64,000 nucleotides of DNA from Streptomyces sp. NBC_01268. Lineage in GTDB: Bacteria; Actinomycetota; Actinomycetes; Streptomycetales; Streptomycetaceae. The number at the start of each line of letters is the position of its first letter. Position 1 is the first letter of the stretch. Below are positions 8,828 to 17,804 of this stretch, piece after piece. Both the position numbers and the translations under genes were made by a program. The stretch lies in assembly GCF_036240795.1 (NCBI RefSeq), contig NZ_CP108454.1:6384001-6448000 (forward strand). Reading direction: 5' to 3'. Under the pieces are notes generated by a model. It did not search any database. It was given only the letters and a program-made list of their open reading frames with translations, and was not told where the DNA came from.

Positions 8828-10938
8828 CCGAGGCGGAATCCGCACCGGGGCAGGGGCCCCTGGAGGAGCTGGAGTTCCTCACCCACCGGCAGGAGCAGAT
8901 CCGCATCGCCGTACGCCTCGGCGAGGAGAGACGGGCACCCGCCCGGCCCCACCTGCTGATGCGGCAGCTCTCCATGGGCGACGGCTGGCCCGTCGTCCAG
9001 TTCCGGCTGCCGCGCTCCGCACAGGGCGACCCCCGCGCGTACGCCCTGCTCGAACGGGAGGTCGCCGCCGCGGTCGCCGTCGAACGCCGTTACGAAGGGG
9101 AGAAGTTCGCCGAACTCTTCACCCGGATCGTCGGCTTCGACCTCGACTGCGCCGAACCCTTCGTGCTCTACCGATCCTCGCCGGGCACCCCGCTCGCCGA
9201 GTGCCTGCCCCGCCTCGGCGGCGAGGAACAGCAGAAGATCGTCGGCCAGCTCGCCGTCGCCGTACGGCTGCTCGGCGAGGCGGGCCTCGTCCACCGGGCC
9301 CTCACCCCCGAGACCGTACGGTGGACCGGCGGCCACATCCGGCTGAGCGAGCCGCACGCGGCGCAGCGCACCGGCGAACCCCGCGAACCCTTCGGCACCT
9401 CCCCGTGGGCCTCGCCCGAACAGCGCGCGGGCCGCGGCGGCGCCGACACCCGCGACGACCTGTGGTCGCTCGCCCGGATCGCCTACTACCTGCTCTCCGG
9501 ACACCCCGGACCGCCCGGGCTCGCCGACCGGGCCGACGGGCCGCCCGCCGACCTCGGCGAGTACCGCCGGCTCACCGCGCTCGCCCAGAGCGGCCTGTTC
9601 GGCCCGGTGGCCGCCGCCCGGCCGTCCCCCGCCGAACTGCTGCGCCTGCTCCGCCTGCGCGACCCGCTCGCCGACTCCGTCGACACCGCCGACCCGCTCG
9701 ACCACGGCCGCGAACGGTACGACGCCGAACTCGCCCGCAAGGAGGGCCTCCTGCGGGCGGCGCGGGAGGAGGCGGAGGAACGGGAGCGGCGCAACGAGAG
9801 GTTCGAACCCGCCCCGCCGCGCAAGAGCTGGTTCCCGAGGGGCAACCGGGAGGACGACCGGGCCGCCGCCGCGCCGCCCCCGCCCGTCGAACCACCCCCG
9901 CGGACCTGCCCGTACTGCCTGCTGCCCGTCCACTACGACGAGAACCTCCTCGTCACCATCGACGCCAAGGGCACCCGCATCCCGCTCGACCTCAGCGGTG
10001 AGCACCGCCCCGCCCACATCAAGGACGCGCTGCGCACCGCCTACCACCTCTGCCCGCACGCCGACGGGGACGAGGCCCACGAACTGCCCGTCCCCTACCT
10101 CACCAACGGCGAGCCGCTGTCCATCGCCTTCGTCGGCAGCTCCGCCGTCGGCAAGACCCACCTGATGGCCGCCATGCTCGGGGAGGTCGAGCTCGGCGGC
10201 CTGGAGCCGTACGGCCTGAAGGCGCTGCCCCTCAACCCCGAGGCGCACCGCGCCTATCTGCGCGAACGCGTGCAGAGCCTCCAGCAGGGAAGACAGCTGG
10301 GCCGCACCGGACAGCAGACCTTCGCCCACTTCGCCGACGGACTGCTCGTCTCCGCCCCCGGCCGCGCCCCGCGCCCCGTCGTCTTCTTCGACCTCGCGGG
10401 CGAGGACCTCGCCCAGGACGGGGTGGTGACCCGATTCCTGATGGGCGTGGACGCCTTCGTGTTCGTCGTCGACCCGCTGCGCGCCCTGCGCATGCCGGCC
10501 CTCGACCCGCTGCGCGAACGGTACGGGCTGCCCCGCCGCGACCTCGGCGACGAGGCGTTCACCACCGTCCTCAACAAGCTGGACCGCCCGTCGCACGGCC
10601 TCCTCCCCGCGCCCGCCGCGATCGCGGTCAACAAGAGCGACCTGATGCGCTTCGAACCGGCCGTCGACCGCTGGCTCGGACGGGCGCTGCCCGAGCGGTA
10701 CGACCAGGAGCAGACCAGGGCCGAGAGCCGGGACGCGTACGCCTTCCTGGACCACCACGCCAGCCCCGCCTGGCTGCGGCCCTTCGACGACCACGCCCAC
10801 TGCACCCTGCACTTCGTCGCCGCCACCGGAGGCCAGGCGCGCGGCGACCGCTTTCCGCACGGGGCCCGGCCGCGGCGGGTCCTGGCGCCGCTGCTGTCCG
10901 TCTTCGCCGCGTGCGGGCTGCTTCGAGGGAGAGGCTGA
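8824..10938 (+). CDS. Pseudokinase / zinc-ribbon / P-loop GTPase fusion (DO-GTPase2-like)
   Basis: 704 residues; the ATG overlaps the previous stop (ATGA). Residues about 40-290 resemble a Ser/Thr kinase fold (HRA at 157-159 followed by LTPETVRW; ASPEQ at 196-200; DDLWSLARIAYYLLSG), but the catalytic Asp of HRD is Ala and the DFG Asp is lost (SEP at 175-177), so it should be inactive as a kinase. After a charged coiled stretch comes a zinc-ribbon-like CPYC (362-365) paired with C410 and H412. The C-terminal third is a GTPase: P-loop GSSAVGKT (438-445), DLAG (523-526) and NKSD (603-606). This agrees with predicted GTPases of GAP1-linked systems. The next ATG overlaps its stop by 1 nt. Confidence 0.8.
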   Translation: MTEAESAPGQGPLEELEFLTHRQEQIRIAVRLGEERRAPARPHLLMRQLSMGDGWPVVQFRLPRSAQGDPRAYALLEREVAAAVAVERRYEGEKFAELFTRIVGFDLDCAEPFVLYRSSPGTPLAECLPRLGGEEQQKIVGQLAVAVRLLGEAGLVHRALTPETVRWTGGHIRLSEPHAAQRTGEPREPFGTSPWASPEQRAGRGGADTRDDLWSLARIAYYLLSGHPGPPGLADRADGPPADLGEYRRLTALAQSGLFGPVAAARPSPAELLRLLRLRDPLADSVDTADPLDHGRERYDAELARKEGLLRAAREEAEERERRNERFEPAPPRKSWFPRGNREDDRAAAAPPPPVEPPPRTCPYCLLPVHYDENLLVTIDAKGTRIPLDLSGEHRPAHIKDALRTAYHLCPHADGDEAHELPVPYLTNGEPLSIAFVGSSAVGKTHLMAAMLGEVELGGLEPYGLKALPLNPEAHRAYLRERVQSLQQGRQLGRTGQQTFAHFADGLLVSAPGRAPRPVVFFDLAGEDLAQDGVVTRFLMGVDAFVFVVDPLRALRMPALDPLRERYGLPRRDLGDEAFTTVLNKLDRPSHGLLPAPAAIAVNKSDLMRFEPAVDRWLGRALPERYDQEQTRAESRDAYAFLDHHASPAWLRPFDDHAHCTLHFVAATGGQARGDRFPHGARPRRVLAPLLSVFAACGLLRGRG

Positions 10939-13733
10939 TGGCGCGCAACCCCGACGAGTTCGACCAGATCGTCTTCCGCTGGGACAGCGAGAACGTCTCC
11001 GGCACCACCGGTTTCGGGCCCGTCGCCTGGTCGGGCTCGCGCACGGACGCGGAGGGCCTGTTCCACGGTGCCGGGTCGCTGCTGCGGGCCAGCGGGGACG
11101 AGACCAGACCCGCGCTGATCCGGCTCCAGCGCCGGGGCGGCGATGCGGTGCTGATCCGCCGCCTCCCCTGGACCGACCCCGGCGGAGGCGCCTCCGCGCT
11201 CTGCCACGCCCTCGTCGGCTCGCCCGAGGTCCTGTCGGCCGCCACCTGCCTGGGGCTGCACGGCTGGACCTGGGAGGGCGCCGACCTGGCGCTCGCCGAG
11301 GTGCGGGGCGAGCTGCCCACGGTGTGGGAGGCGGCGCTCCTCTCGGTCGTCGGCGAGGGACAGTTCGCGCTCGACGCGCGGATCCCGGACGTCGCCGAGG
11401 AACTCGTCGGCGTGGCTGCCGAGTTGATCCGCCACCCGGAGGACCGCTTCACTTTCCTGGACGAGCGGGGCGACACCGCGCTTCCGGTCCTGTGGGGCCT
11501 GCAGAGCATGTTCGGCCGCATCCACCGCAGCTGGACCTTCGCCAGCCACGACACGGCCGAACTCCCCGGACTGCGCTTCGTGTTCGTCAGCCGCTGGGCG
11601 GGCGCCGCCGCCCGCAACACCGACCGCCGCCGCTCCGACCCCCGCGAACGCGTCGGCGACGCGGCGGAGTCGGTGGCGGCCCGCCTCGTCGAACACCACC
11701 TGCGAGGCCTCGAAGAGGGCGACAACCGAGAGTTCGACGTCAGCGGCGCCCTCGAACGCTTCCACCCCCGCCCCGGCACCCCCCTCCTCCCCACGGCCCA
11801 GACGGCCGCCGCCCACCTCGACCGCCGCTACCCGACCCGGCCGGCGCCGCGTCGAGGGTCGGCGGGCGAGCGGGGGGCGGAGAACGCGCGGGCGGAGAAC
11901 GCGCGGGGTGAGAGTGCGCGGGGCGAGGAGCGGGGCCGGGGGGCGGAGTCTCCTTGGGGGAGCGAGTCACCTCGGGGAGCGGAGTCCCCTTGGGGGACGG
12001 ACGCGGCTCGGCGCGGGACGGAGCGGCCTCGCGAGGCGGAGCCGCCTCGCGGGGCTGAATCACCTCGCGGGGCGGGATCGCCTCGCGGCGCGGAGTCGCC
12101 CTGGGGGAGCGAGTCACCTCGGGGGTCCGAATCGTCTCAGGGGTCCGAGGGTGCTCGGGGTGCCGAGTCCGGTCGGCCTGGCGAGTCTCGTCGGGGGGCC
12201 GAGTCGCCCCGGGGCGCCGAGTCGCCCCAGGGGACCGAGAGCCCTCGGGGTTCCCAGCCGCCGCGCGGCACGGACTCGCCTCGTGGCACGGACTCGCCTG
12301 GAGGTGGCGAGCCCCCTCGGGCGGATGAATCGCCGCGGGCGGGCGATTCGCCCTGGGGCAACGAACGTGCCCGGGGCGCCGAGTCCACGCGCGGGGCCGA
12401 GCCACCCCGTACCGACGCAACGCCCTGGGCAGCAGACCCGCCCTGGGCAGCAGACCCGCCCTGGGCCGCCGACTCGCCCCGTGGCGCCGGCGCGCCTCGC
12501 GGCGCGCAACCGCCCTGGGGTGCCGCGTCCTCTCGGGACTCCGAGGCCTCCCCTACCCCTGAGGCCTCCCGTACCCCCGAGGCGACTCGGCCCAAGGGCG
12601 AGCCCGAGGCGGGCTCGGACGTCGCGCCCCCCTCGTACCCCCCTCGCGCCTCGGAAGGCGCCCGACCCGCCGACCCCGCCGCCTCCCCCTGGGCCGGGCC
12701 CGCGAAGCTGGGGCGGCGGATGCGGCGGCGGAGGGGGCCGGTTCCGAAGGAGGGCGGGCTCGGCGGGCGGCTGGACCGGGCGGAGAACGTCGGGCAGGCG
12801 CAGGCCGCCGCGCGCGAGGCCTCGGACGCGGACCTGCTCGCCGTGCTCCGCGACCGCGGACTGCCGCACCGCCTCACCACCGTCCTCGTCCAGGAGACCG
12901 CGCACCGCCTCCCCTCCTGGAACCGGCGGCTCCGCCACGAGCTGCGCGATCTGGTCCTCGCCGAGGCGTACTTCGTCTACCGCACCCACCCCGCCGACCA
13001 CGTCGAGCCCGCCGAGCGGGCCGCCGACGCGGCCGCCCTGCACCGCTGGGCCGTGGGTCCGGTGCTGGGCGGCACGAAGAGCGGCAGCGGCGGCCGGAAC
13101 GCCGAGGCCGCGGTCGACGAGCTCGCGGAGCTGCTCGCCCGGTTCCGTACGAGTCCGCACCCGGCGGCCTGGGCGGCCTTCCGCAAGATCGTGCGGGACG
13201 AGCGGTCGGGGCTGCCGGGGTCCGTCCTGCGCGGTCTGGCCCTCGGCACCCAGCGGCCCGCCGAGCGCGACCGTCCGCCGGACCCGGGGCGGCCACCCTC
13301 GGCGCCGCCGGAGTCCCGCCCCGCGGGTCCGGACCGGCCGGCGCCGCCCACCGGCGGGCCCGGTGCCGCCGCCCCGACGAGCCACGCCTCGACGCACCCC
13401 ACGCGGACGGGCCGCCCCGCCTCGACGAGCCGTCCCCCGGCGGCCCCCGGCCAAGCAAGGTCCGCGCCGGACGGCAGCGTCCCGCCGGGTCAGGTCCCGC
13501 CGGGCCAGGTCCCGCCAGGGCACGTCCCGCCGAGCCGAGTCCCGCCGAGCCGAGTCCCGCCGACCTTCGACCCGCCGACCTTCGCCCCGCCGGCCCCCGA
13601 CCCGCGAGCCCCGAGCCCCGACCCCTCCGCCCTCTCCGCCCCCTCCAAGGACGGCCGGGTCGTGGTCGGTGTGCTCGGTGCGGTCCTCGTCCTGCTGATC
13701 ATCGTCATCTTCGCGTCGTTCCTGACGCGCTGA
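10938..13733 (+). CDS. GAP1-like (GTPase-associated protein 1) protein with repeat linker and C-terminal membrane anchor
   Basis: 931 residues. ATG 10938 overlaps the GTPase stop (TGATG) and follows GAGGGAGAGG. The N-terminal 290 residues begin with FDQIVFRWD and [11 protein letters not shown], the type of opening seen in GAP1-N2 domains, which are encoded next to predicted GTPases. Residues about 309-535 are a low-complexity linker of R-G-x-[ED]-S-P hexapeptides, including PWAADP units at about 495-512. A helical block (about 590-770, [14 protein letters not shown] and following) could be the GAP1 middle or C-terminal part. A Pro-rich segment with PPGQV/PPSRV repeats (about 847-880) leads to one terminal transmembrane helix (907-929). 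It would be tail-anchored with a cytosolic body, presumably regulating or recruiting the GTPase. The GAP1 assignment is from memory of the family and needs a profile search. Confidence 0.65.
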   Translation: MARNPDEFDQIVFRWDSENVSGTTGFGPVAWSGSRTDAEGLFHGAGSLLRASGDETRPALIRLQRRGGDAVLIRRLPWTDPGGGASALCHALVGSPEVLSAATCLGLHGWTWEGADLALAEVRGELPTVWEAALLSVVGEGQFALDARIPDVAEELVGVAAELIRHPEDRFTFLDERGDTALPVLWGLQSMFGRIHRSWTFASHDTAELPGLRFVFVSRWAGAAARNTDRRRSDPRERVGDAAESVAARLVEHHLRGLEEGDNREFDVSGALERFHPRPGTPLLPTAQTAAAHLDRRYPTRPAPRRGSAGERGAENARAENARGESARGEERGRGAESPWGSESPRGAESPWGTDAARRGTERPREAEPPRGAESPRGAGSPRGAESPWGSESPRGSESSQGSEGARGAESGRPGESRRGAESPRGAESPQGTESPRGSQPPRGTDSPRGTDSPGGGEPPRADESPRAGDSPWGNERARGAESTRGAEPPRTDATPWAADPPWAADPPWAADSPRGAGAPRGAQPPWGAASSRDSEASPTPEASRTPEATRPKGEPEAGSDVAPPSYPPRASEGARPADPAASPWAGPAKLGRRMRRRRGPVPKEGGLGGRLDRAENVGQAQAAAREASDADLLAVLRDRGLPHRLTTVLVQETAHRLPSWNRRLRHELRDLVLAEAYFVYRTHPADHVEPAERAADAAALHRWAVGPVLGGTKSGSGGRNAEAAVDELAELLARFRTSPHPAAWAAFRKIVRDERSGLPGSVLRGLALGTQRPAERDRPPDPGRPPSAPPESRPAGPDRPAPPTGGPGAAAPTSHASTHPTRTGRPASTSRPPAAPGQARSAPDGSVPPGQVPPGQVPPGHVPPSRVPPSRVPPTFDPPTFAPPAPDPRAPSPDPSALSAPSKDGRVVVGVLGAVLVLLIIVIFASFLTR
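11870..12540 (+). repeat. Degenerate in-frame 18-bp repeat tract (RGAESP-type hexapeptides)
   Basis: Tandem, degenerate 18-nt units in frame with the GAP1-like gene encode roughly 35 hexapeptides of consensus R-G-[AST]-[ED]-[SP]-P, interspersed with PWG variants. At about 12422-12475 three near-identical units encode PWAADP. The strict frame and amino-acid consensus show selection on the protein or expansion by slippage. The tract probably forms a flexible, charged spacer between the N-terminal domain and the membrane anchor. Confidence 0.85.
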
Positions 13734-13773
13734 GAACCACGCGCGAGCCGTCCCGCTCCGTCAGGATGGGGCC

Positions 13774-15006
13774 ATGGGATTCCATGTCGATTCCGAGACC
13801 GGGCGGCTGCGCCGCGTCATCCTGCACCGCCCCGATCTGGAGCTGAAGCGGCTCACCCCCACCAACAAGGACGCCCTCCTCTTCGACGACGTGCTGTGGG
13901 TGCGCCGGGCCCGGCAGGAGCACGACGGTTTCGCCGACGTGCTGCGCGACCGGGGTGTCGAGGTGCACCTCTTCGGGGACCTCCTGCGGGAGGCCCTGGA
14001 GCTCCCGGCGGCGCGCGCCCTGGTCCTGGACCGGGTCTTCGACGAGAAGGAGTACGGTCCGCTCGCCACCGACCACCTGCGCGCGGCCTTCGACTCGCTC
14101 GACGCCGCCACCCTGGTGGACGCGCTGGTCGGCGGGATGACGAAGCGGGAGTTCCTGGCCGGCCACCGCGAACCGACCTCGGTCCGCTTCCACGCCCTGG
14201 ATCTGGACGACTTCGTGCTCGGCCCGCTGCCGAACCACCTCTTCACCCGGGACACCTCGGCCTGGATCTACGACGGGGTCTCGATCAACGCGATGCGCTG
14301 GCCGGCCCGGCAGCGCGAGACCGTCCACTTCGAGGCGATCTACAAGCACCACCCGCTGTTCAACGGCGCCGAGGCGGGCAGTTTCCACCACTGGTCGGAA
14401 GGGCAGGCCGACTACCCGTCGACGATCGAGGGCGGTGACGTCCTGGTCATCGGCAACGGCGCGGTCCTCATCGGCATGAGCGAGCGCACCACCCCGCAGG
14501 CCGTCGAGATGCTGGCCCGCGGCCTGTTCGCGGCGGGCTCGGCGCGCACGATCATCGCGCTGGACATGCCGAAGCGCCGGGCGTTCATGCACCTGGACAC
14601 GGTGATGACGATGGTGGACCAGGACACCTTCACCCAGTACGCGGGGCTCGGCAATCTACGCTCGTACACGATCGAGCCGGGCGACGACGGGCGGTCCCTG
14701 CGGGTGACGGACCATCCGCCGGAGCAGATGCACAGCGCCATCGCCGCGGCGCTCGGCCTCCAGGACGTCCGGGTGCTCACGGCGACCCAGGACGTGCACG
14801 CGGCGGAGCGCGAGCAGTGGGACGACGGGTGCAACGTGCTCGCGGTGGAGCCGGGCGTGGTCGTGGCGTACGAGCGGAACGTCACCACCAACACGCATCT
14901 GCGCAAGCAGGGCATCGAGGTGATCGAGATTCCGGGCAGCGAGCTGGGCCGGGGGAGGGGCGGCCCGCGGTGCATGAGCTGTCCGGTGGAGAGGGAGGCG
15001 GTATAG
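13774..15006 (+). CDS. arcA: Arginine deiminase
   Basis: 410 residues, the usual length for arginine deiminase, which converts L-arginine to citrulline and ammonia in the cytoplasm. The N-terminal [20 protein letters not shown] and FDDVLWV motifs match the family, and the catalytic nucleophile is the Cys in GGPRCMSCP near residue 400. ATG 13774 has AGGATGGGG upstream. The gene begins 40 nt after the GAP1-like gene and is followed by ornithine carbamoyltransferase and an APC permease, giving a partial arginine deiminase pathway. No carbamate kinase is present in the window, so ATP recovery from carbamoyl phosphate must depend on a gene elsewhere. Confidence 0.95.
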   Translation: MGFHVDSETGRLRRVILHRPDLELKRLTPTNKDALLFDDVLWVRRARQEHDGFADVLRDRGVEVHLFGDLLREALELPAARALVLDRVFDEKEYGPLATDHLRAAFDSLDAATLVDALVGGMTKREFLAGHREPTSVRFHALDLDDFVLGPLPNHLFTRDTSAWIYDGVSINAMRWPARQRETVHFEAIYKHHPLFNGAEAGSFHHWSEGQADYPSTIEGGDVLVIGNGAVLIGMSERTTPQAVEMLARGLFAAGSARTIIALDMPKRRAFMHLDTVMTMVDQDTFTQYAGLGNLRSYTIEPGDDGRSLRVTDHPPEQMHSAIAAALGLQDVRVLTATQDVHAAEREQWDDGCNVLAVEPGVVVAYERNVTTNTHLRKQGIEVIEIPGSELGRGRGGPRCMSCPVEREAV

Positions 15007-15021
15007 AGAGGAGGGGGGGGC

Positions 15022-15049
15022 TGTATAAGAATTCTGAATTATGTATACA
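15022..15049. promoter_or_regulatory. Tandem ArgR-box-like sites between arcA and arcB
   Basis: A 28-bp AT-rich island in very GC-rich surroundings contains TGTATAAGAATTC (15022-15034) directly followed by TGAATTATGTATACA (15035-15049). Both resemble the TGAATAATTATTCA type ARG box bound by ArgR; the first matches about 10 of 14 positions. Their place in the 164-nt gap before arcB suggests arginine-responsive control of arcB by its own promoter. Inference from pattern only. Confidence 0.5.
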
Positions 15050-15170
15050 CTTCCAGGGTCCTGATCCGTGCTGGACCGTGCCGATCGAGCTGATCGAGTT
15101 GATCCGCGCCGGTCCGTGCTGTCCTCGTCGATCCCTCGCGATCCCGCCCGACCCATCCCAGGAGCGCCTC

Positions 15171-16193
15171 ATGGCCACCGACCTCACCGGCCGCCACTTC
15201 GTCAAGGAGCTGGACTTCACCGCCGAGGAGTTCCGCGGCCTGATCGCGCTCGCCGCCGAGCTCAAGGCGGCGAAGAAGGCGGGCACCGAGGTCCAGCGGC
15301 TGAAGGGCCGGAACGTCGCCCTGATCTTCGAGAAGACCTCGACCCGCACCCGCTGCGCCTTCGAGATCGCCGCCGCCGACCAGGGCGCCGCCACCACCTA
15401 CCTGGACCCCGCCGGATCCCAGATCGGGCACAAGGAGTCGGTCAAGGACACCGCGCGGGTGCTCGGCCGGATGTTCGACGGGATCGAGTACCGGGGCGAC
15501 AGCCAGGAGGCCGTCGAGGAGCTGGCCGCCTTCGCCGGCGTGCCCGTCTTCAACGGTCTCACCGACGACTGGCACCCGACCCAGATGCTGGCCGACGTGC
15601 TCACCATGACCGAGCACTGCGACAAGCCGCTGACCGGCATCGCCTTCGCCTACCTCGGCGACGCCCGCTTCAACATGGGCAACTCCTACCTCGTCACCGG
15701 CGCCCTGCTCGGCATGGACGTCCGGATCGTGGCCCCGAAGGAGTACTGGCCGGCCGAGGGCTTCGTCGCCGAGGCGCGGCGGCTCGCCGAGGGGAGCGGG
15801 GCCCGGATCACCCTCACCGAGGACGTCGCCGAGGGCGTGCGCGGAGCCGACTTCGTCGCCACCGACGTGTGGGTGTCGATGGGGGAGCCGAAGGAGGTCT
15901 GGGACGAGCGGATCGCCGCGCTCTCCCCGTACGCCGTGACCATGGACGTGCTGCGCGCCACCGGCAACCCGGACGTCAGGTTCCTGCACTGCCTGCCCGC
16001 CTTCCACGACCTCGGCACCGCCGTCGGCCGTGACATCCACGCCCGGCACGGGCTGACCGAGCTGGAGGTCTCCGACGAGGTCTTCGAGTCGGCGCACTCG
16101 GTCGTCTTCGACGAGGCGGAGAACCGGATGCACACGATCAAGGCGGTCATGGTCGCCACCATGGGCGACCCGGCGGCCGAGCCGACCGCGTAG
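15171..16193 (+). CDS. arcB: Ornithine carbamoyltransferase (catabolic type by context)
   Basis: 340 residues. It carries the carbamoyl-phosphate site STRTR (about 57-61), the HPTQ-equivalent WHPTQMLAD and the ornithine-side HCLPAF at about 273-278, so it is a complete ornithine carbamoyltransferase. It interconverts citrulline plus phosphate with ornithine plus carbamoyl phosphate. The length (333-340 in catabolic and enterobacterial forms) and the position after arginine deiminase support a catabolic role, although an anabolic ArgF cannot be excluded. CAGGAG lies 8 nt before the ATG. The 164-nt gap from arcA with ARG-box-like sites indicates separate regulation. Confidence 0.92.
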   Translation: MATDLTGRHFVKELDFTAEEFRGLIALAAELKAAKKAGTEVQRLKGRNVALIFEKTSTRTRCAFEIAAADQGAATTYLDPAGSQIGHKESVKDTARVLGRMFDGIEYRGDSQEAVEELAAFAGVPVFNGLTDDWHPTQMLADVLTMTEHCDKPLTGIAFAYLGDARFNMGNSYLVTGALLGMDVRIVAPKEYWPAEGFVAEARRLAEGSGARITLTEDVAEGVRGADFVATDVWVSMGEPKEVWDERIAALSPYAVTMDVLRATGNPDVRFLHCLPAFHDLGTAVGRDIHARHGLTELEVSDEVFESAHSVVFDEAENRMHTIKAVMVATMGDPAAEPTA

Positions 16194-16198
16194 GGCTC

Positions 16199-16227
16199 GG
16201 GCGGCGCCCAGGGTGCAGACGCCGCCC
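16199..16227 (+). terminator. Hairpin after arcB
   Basis: GGGCGGCG (16199-16206) pairs perfectly with CGCCGCCC (16220-16227) around a 13-nt loop, 5 nt after the arcB stop. No T-tract follows, as is common in Streptomyces terminators. Confidence 0.5.
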
Positions 16228-16233
16228 CGGGCC

Positions 16234-16249
16234 GTGCATGGAATTGCAC
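16234..16249. promoter_or_regulatory. ArgR-type operator candidate upstream of the APC permease
   Basis: GTGCA-tggaat-TGCAC is a perfect inverted repeat. Its core TGCATG-GA-ATTGCA agrees, apart from the two central bases, with the ARG box I recall from Streptomyces clavuligerus arginine genes (TGCATG-CC-ATTGCA). It lies 113 nt upstream of the permease start, which would put the permease under arginine control together with arcAB. Confidence 0.5.
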
Positions 16250-16295
16250 CCGATGGGGTGAACATGCGCGGTACGGACTACTATCGCATCCTTCA

Positions 16296-16327
16296 GGGGG
16301 GTTCGGGCATACACGCCCGGACCCCCC
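16296..16327 (+). other. 13-bp hairpin in the permease leader
   Basis: The arm at 16296-16308 and the arm at 16315-16327 form a 13-bp stem (one G-T pair) closing the loop ATACAC. A possible -10 box TACTAT (16279-16284) sits just upstream, so the hairpin may lie in the 5' leader of the permease mRNA rather than terminate arcB. No T-tract follows. Its role could be attenuation, mRNA protection or termination. Confidence 0.5.
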
Positions 16328-16361
16328 TCGCGTCTGCCCGACCAGAGATGAGAACCACCGC

Positions 16362-17804
16362 ATGTCCCCGTCCGCCCGGCGGATCAAGTCCCCGCACCAG
16401 CTGATCGCCGAGTCCGGTGCCGACCTCGAAGGCCACGGCCTCAAGCGCACGATGGGCCTCTTCCAGCTCGTCTGCTTCGGCATCGGCGCCATCGTCGGCA
16501 CCGGCATCTTCGTCGGGCTCTCCGACAGCGTCGCCGAGGCCGGGCCCGCGGTGGTGGTCTCCTTCGTGCTCGCCGCGGTCACCTGCGTCTTCACCGCCTT
16601 CTCCTTCGCGGAGCTGGGCAGCGCGATCCCGGTGTCCGGCTCCTCGTACTCCTTCGCGTACGCGAGTCTCGGCGAGCGCGTCGCCTTCCTCGTCGGCTGG
16701 TGCCTGCTCCTGGAGTACGGCATCTCCGTCTCCGCGGTCGCGGTCGGCTGGAGCCAGTACCTGAACGAACTGCTCGACAGCCTGACCGGCCATCAGCTGC
16801 CCGCCGCGCTCTCCGCCGGGCCCGCCGACGGCGGGGTGGTCAACCTGCCCGCCGTGATCGTCATCCTGCTCGCGGCGACGCTGCTGGTCCGCGGGGTGCG
16901 CGAGAGCGCCCGGGCGACCGCCGCCATGGCGGTGCTCAAGATCGGGATCCTGGTCCTCTTCTGCGCGATCGGCTTCAGCGCCTTCCAGGACGGCAACCTC
17001 TCCCCGTTCGCCACCCACGGCACCGCCGGGATCACCGCGGGCGCCTCCGTCGCCTTCTTCTCGTACATCGGCTTCGACGCCATCACGACGGCCGGCGAGG
17101 AGGTGAAGAACCCGCGGCGCAACATCCCGCTGGCCATCCTCATCTGCATCGGTCTCGTCACCCTGCTGTACTGCGCCGTCGCGCTCTCCGCGATCGGGGC
17201 GCTCGGCGCCGACGCCGTCGCCGACAAGCCGGCCGCGCTCTCGCTCGTCGTGAACCAGGTGACCGGCTCGACCGTCGGCGGCGGGATCGTCGCCTTCGGC
17301 GCGGTCGTCGCCATCGCCTCCGTGGTCCTCACGGTGATGTACGGACAGACCCGCATCCTCATGTCGATGTCCCGCGACGGCCTGGTGCCCCGGGTCTTCG
17401 AACGGGTCTCTCCCAAGAGCGCGACCCCGGTGGCCAACACCTGGATCGTGGCCTGCGTCTTCGCGGTCCCGGCGGCGTTCGCCTCGCTCGACGTCGTGGT
17501 CAACCTGACCACGATCGGCACCCTCGCGATCATGGTCGTGGTGAACATCGCGGTGATCGCGCTGCGCCGCCGCAACCCCGAGCTGCCGCGCTCCTTCCGG
17601 GTCCCCCTGTACCCGCTCAGCCCGATCCTCGGCGTCGGATTCTGCTGCTATCTGATCTGGGGCACCGGCTGGGCGACCTGGGTGCAGTTCGTGGTCTTCC
17701 TCGCTGTCGGCGCCGTGGTCTACGCCGTGTACGGGCGCCGCAGGTCGCGGCTGGTCACGACCCCGGACCCCGGCGCCGCTGCGCCGGCACGGCCGGGAGC
17801 GTGA
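16362..17804 (+). CDS. APC-family amino acid permease (cationic amino acid transporter-like)
   Basis: 480 residues with about 12 predicted transmembrane segments. The first shows the APC signature FGIGAIVGTGIFV, and FSFAELGSAIPVSGSSYSFAYASLGE is typical of cationic amino acid transporters. It should import an amino acid by proton symport or exchange. Position after arcAB, with an ArgR-like operator upstream, points to arginine uptake or arginine/ornithine exchange. The start is weakly supported by a ribosome-binding site (GAGATGAGAA), but the first membrane segments fit well. The 3' end overlaps the convergent HATPase gene by 50 nt. Confidence 0.88.
   Translation: MSPSARRIKSPHQLIAESGADLEGHGLKRTMGLFQLVCFGIGAIVGTGIFVGLSDSVAEAGPAVVVSFVLAAVTCVFTAFSFAELGSAIPVSGSSYSFAYASLGERVAFLVGWCLLLEYGISVSAVAVGWSQYLNELLDSLTGHQLPAALSAGPADGGVVNLPAVIVILLAATLLVRGVRESARATAAMAVLKIGILVLFCAIGFSAFQDGNLSPFATHGTAGITAGASVAFFSYIGFDAITTAGEEVKNPRRNIPLAILICIGLVTLLYCAVALSAIGALGADAVADKPAALSLVVNQVTGSTVGGGIVAFGAVVAIASVVLTVMYGQTRILMSMSRDGLVPRVFERVSPKSATPVANTWIVACVFAVPAAFASLDVVVNLTTIGTLAIMVVVNIAVIALRRRNPELPRSFRVPLYPLSPILGVGFCCYLIWGTGWATWVQFVVFLAVGAVVYAVYGRRRSRLVTTPDPGAAAPARPGA

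Noticed and set aside
11870..12540. CRISPR-like or satellite repeat array
   Set aside because: The repeats are 18 nt, degenerate, contiguous without spacers and strictly in frame with a protein, so they are coding repeats.
13705..14592. Minus-strand frame opposite arcA
   Set aside because: It is a shadow of a complete arginine deiminase with intact active-site motifs.
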